Shown here in pieces: positions 62,791-64,000 of a DNA stretch of 64,000 bases. This stretch comes from Phycisphaerales bacterium PN19_bin_20 (GTDB taxonomy: Bacteria > Planctomycetota > Phycisphaerae > Phycisphaerales > UBA1924): contig JAJOLK010000015.1 in NCBI GenBank assembly GCA_021173225.1, positions 1 through 64,000 of the forward strand. Direction: 5' to 3'. Made by a program: the position numbers and the translations under genes. Within the stretch, counting starts at the first letter, position 1, and every line of letters begins with the position of its first letter. The notes beneath the pieces are model-generated. The model did no database searches. It saw only the letters and a program-made list of their open reading frames with translations, and was not told the DNA's origin.

Positions 62791-63708
62791 AGCTTTGAAC
62801 TATCGACGCTCGTGTTGATAAGCTCCGCCTTCTGGCCGGCGAACGCGAACGCGTCGGCAGCTTGCGGGCAGGGTGAAACTGCCCGGCTCAGTCGCCGCGA
62901 CGGGATACGAATGTGGTTGAGCGTCTTGAAGGGGATAGCTGTGTCAAAGATTCTCTCGTTGCTGTGTGCCAATGCTTAACGCCTGAGAGCTGGGGCCTAA
63001 GACGTCCGTCTTCCAGAGGCCCGAGGAGGAAGGCTCGCGTTATTACTTGTTTGCACGCGGTACTTCGTTAGCGGATCGACACCTCGTGCTCAAAGGGCCG
63101 CCACTAACGCAAAGGTTTGTGCCCGCCGCGGAACCGTTGGCGGTGCGTCTGGTTACTGACGCCCCGAGCCGATAAGCGGCGGTGGTCGATCGTAGAGCTG
63201 CACCGCTGCAGCGCGCCGGGCGTGCTGATGGGACGTGAATCTGCTGATGACAGCGACTTTCCGAGAGAGCGGATGCCCCGCTTGTCGAAGATCGCCCGCT
63301 GTCGACGCTGCTTCACTCAACATCCTGCAGGGCAGCCTCAACCTGGCTGCAGCGGGGCACGGCTTGGAAATGCTATCATCCTCCGCCCATGACGCACTGC
63401 CGCACCATCGCTGCTCGAATTCGCTGGCCCCGTAGAGGGGCTTGAGAGGTCCGCCGTTGCCTGCATCGCCCTCGCATTGGGGCTACGGGGTCTGGGCGGG
63501 CTCGTTGGCGTCGCTGTTCAAACCGCACGATCTACTCACCACCCTCCTGCCAGACCTGCAGCTCAAAGCGCGGCGCCGCACAGGTCGCTGGTGAGTTTCC
63601 CGTTCCGGCGTCGCTCCGTACACTGGGCGTTCGCCCGCAGCAAGCACACACTTCGGCCGTGACCGCCGGGCCCCGACCCGCTGAGGCCACGCTCAAGGAT
63701 TCTCCGCC
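62791..63708 (+). other. Noncoding, hairpin-rich region before ileS
   Basis: About 918 bases with no convincing coding frame, tRNA, T-box or known RNA pattern. It contains a nested stem (GGGCCT-AAGACG/CGTCTT-AGGCCC, 62992-63022), other pairs such as GCGGTG/CACCGC (around 63179-63208) and GCCCC/GGGGC (63427-63441), and an extended -10-like TGCTATCAT at 63371-63379 that could serve ileS. It may hold a structured RNA, a long ileS leader, or both. Confidence 0.5.
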
Positions 63709-64000
63709 ATGTCCGCTTCCACACCCCCCACTCCCCCCACGCCCCCCACGCCCCGCACTTCCGCCCCGCCTCTCACTGCCGCCACGAATCCAGCCATAGG
63801 CGAGCCGCGCAAGGGCAACCCGTTCAAGGACACCCTGAACCTTCCGCAGACGACCTTCGGCATGAAAGCCGACCTGGTCAAGAACGAGCCGGCCAGCGTG
63901 CAGCGCTGGAACGCCCTTGACGGCATCGGCTTGTATGCCAAGCTGCGCGAGCTGGGCGAGGGCCGCCCGCGGTTTGTGCTGCACGACGGCCCGCCGTACG
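63709..64000 (+). CDS. ileS: Isoleucyl-tRNA synthetase, N-terminal fragment
   Basis: The frame runs from ATG 63709 (AAGGA about 10 bases upstream) to the right edge without a stop. After a Thr/Pro-rich start of about 20 residues with TPP repeats, the sequence reads [29 protein letters not shown] and ends [11 protein letters not shown]. The first is the IleS N-terminal signature and the last the start of the HIGH-region motif of class Ia enzymes (HDGPPYANG in IleS). It charges tRNA-Ile. The remaining roughly 850 residues lie beyond the window. Confidence 0.9.
   Translation, partial: MSASTPPTPPTPPTPRTSAPPLTAATNPAIGEPRKGNPFKDTLNLPQTTFGMKADLVKNEPASVQRWNALDGIGLYAKLRELGEGRPRFVLHDGPPY

Noticed and set aside
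62791..63708. T-box riboswitch, tmRNA, RNase P RNA or SRP RNA
   Set aside because: No T-box AGGGTGGTACCGCG-type sequence, no tmRNA tag or tRNA-like ends, no GAGGAAAGTCC-type RNase P motif and no GGAAGGAAGCA-type SRP loop were found on either strand.

Overview
The window is high-GC bacterial DNA and looks like a planctomycete, most likely of the Phycisphaerae type. This placement is inferred from three things: several secreted proteins ending in a PAP-(G/S)-A-rich, hydrophobic, RRRR tail (a PEP-CTERM-like variant), a 23S-5S rRNA unit with no 16S gene in front of it, and numerous proline/alanine/glycine-rich linkers. The exact genus cannot be read from the sequence.

Layout. 0-5 kb: end of a leucine-rich-repeat protein, a PEP-CTERM-like secreted protein, thiS, a membrane-anchored unknown, efp and a shikimate kinase. 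4.7-10 kb: an M42-like peptidase, a sugar-type ABC permease with its substrate-binding protein (no ATPase gene nearby), another PEP-CTERM-like protein and a small direct-repeat cluster. 10-14.4 kb: adk, a DinB-fold protein, a ThiF/MoeB-type adenylyltransferase and a membrane metallophosphoesterase. 14.7-17.2 kb: three tandem paralogous PEP-CTERM-like proteins. 17.5-21.8 kb: a PfkB sugar kinase, a Dps-like ferritin, a PRC-barrel protein and a GT87-like membrane glycosyltransferase. 21.9-26.4 kb: a tandem repeat array and then a 5S/23S rRNA unit on the minus strand with its own promoter, boxA-like leader and terminator. 26.5-32.2 kb: a translationally coupled pilM gene followed by two membrane-anchored, glycine/proline-rich partners (type IV pilus / type II secretion-like inner-membrane platform), preceded by a structured leader with possible c-di-GMP riboswitch features.

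32.8-51.2 kb is mainly a flagellar cluster on the minus strand. In transcription order it is flgN-like, histidine kinase, sigma-54 activator, flgB, flgC, fliE, fliF, fliG, fliH, fliI, fliJ, motE-like, fliK-like, flgD, a small flagellar-operon protein and flgE, followed by folK and an unknown secreted protein. The cytosolic kinase, the NtrC-type regulator and a sigma-54-like promoter just before flgB suggest FlgS/FlgR-style control. 51.5-62.5 kb, also minus strand, holds in transcription order a SpoIIE-type phosphatase, pyruvate kinase, cinA, a hypothetical protein, a lipoprotein, an RDD membrane protein and a large TPR protein. A divergent promoter region and about 1.1 kb of apparently noncoding, hairpin-rich DNA then separate these from ileS, which runs off the right edge.

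Most start sites were moved inward from the longest open frame to an ATG or GTG with a Shine-Dalgarno sequence. Many adjacent genes overlap by GTGA or ATGA, so translational coupling is a general feature here. No tRNA, insertion sequence, prophage or CRISPR array was seen.
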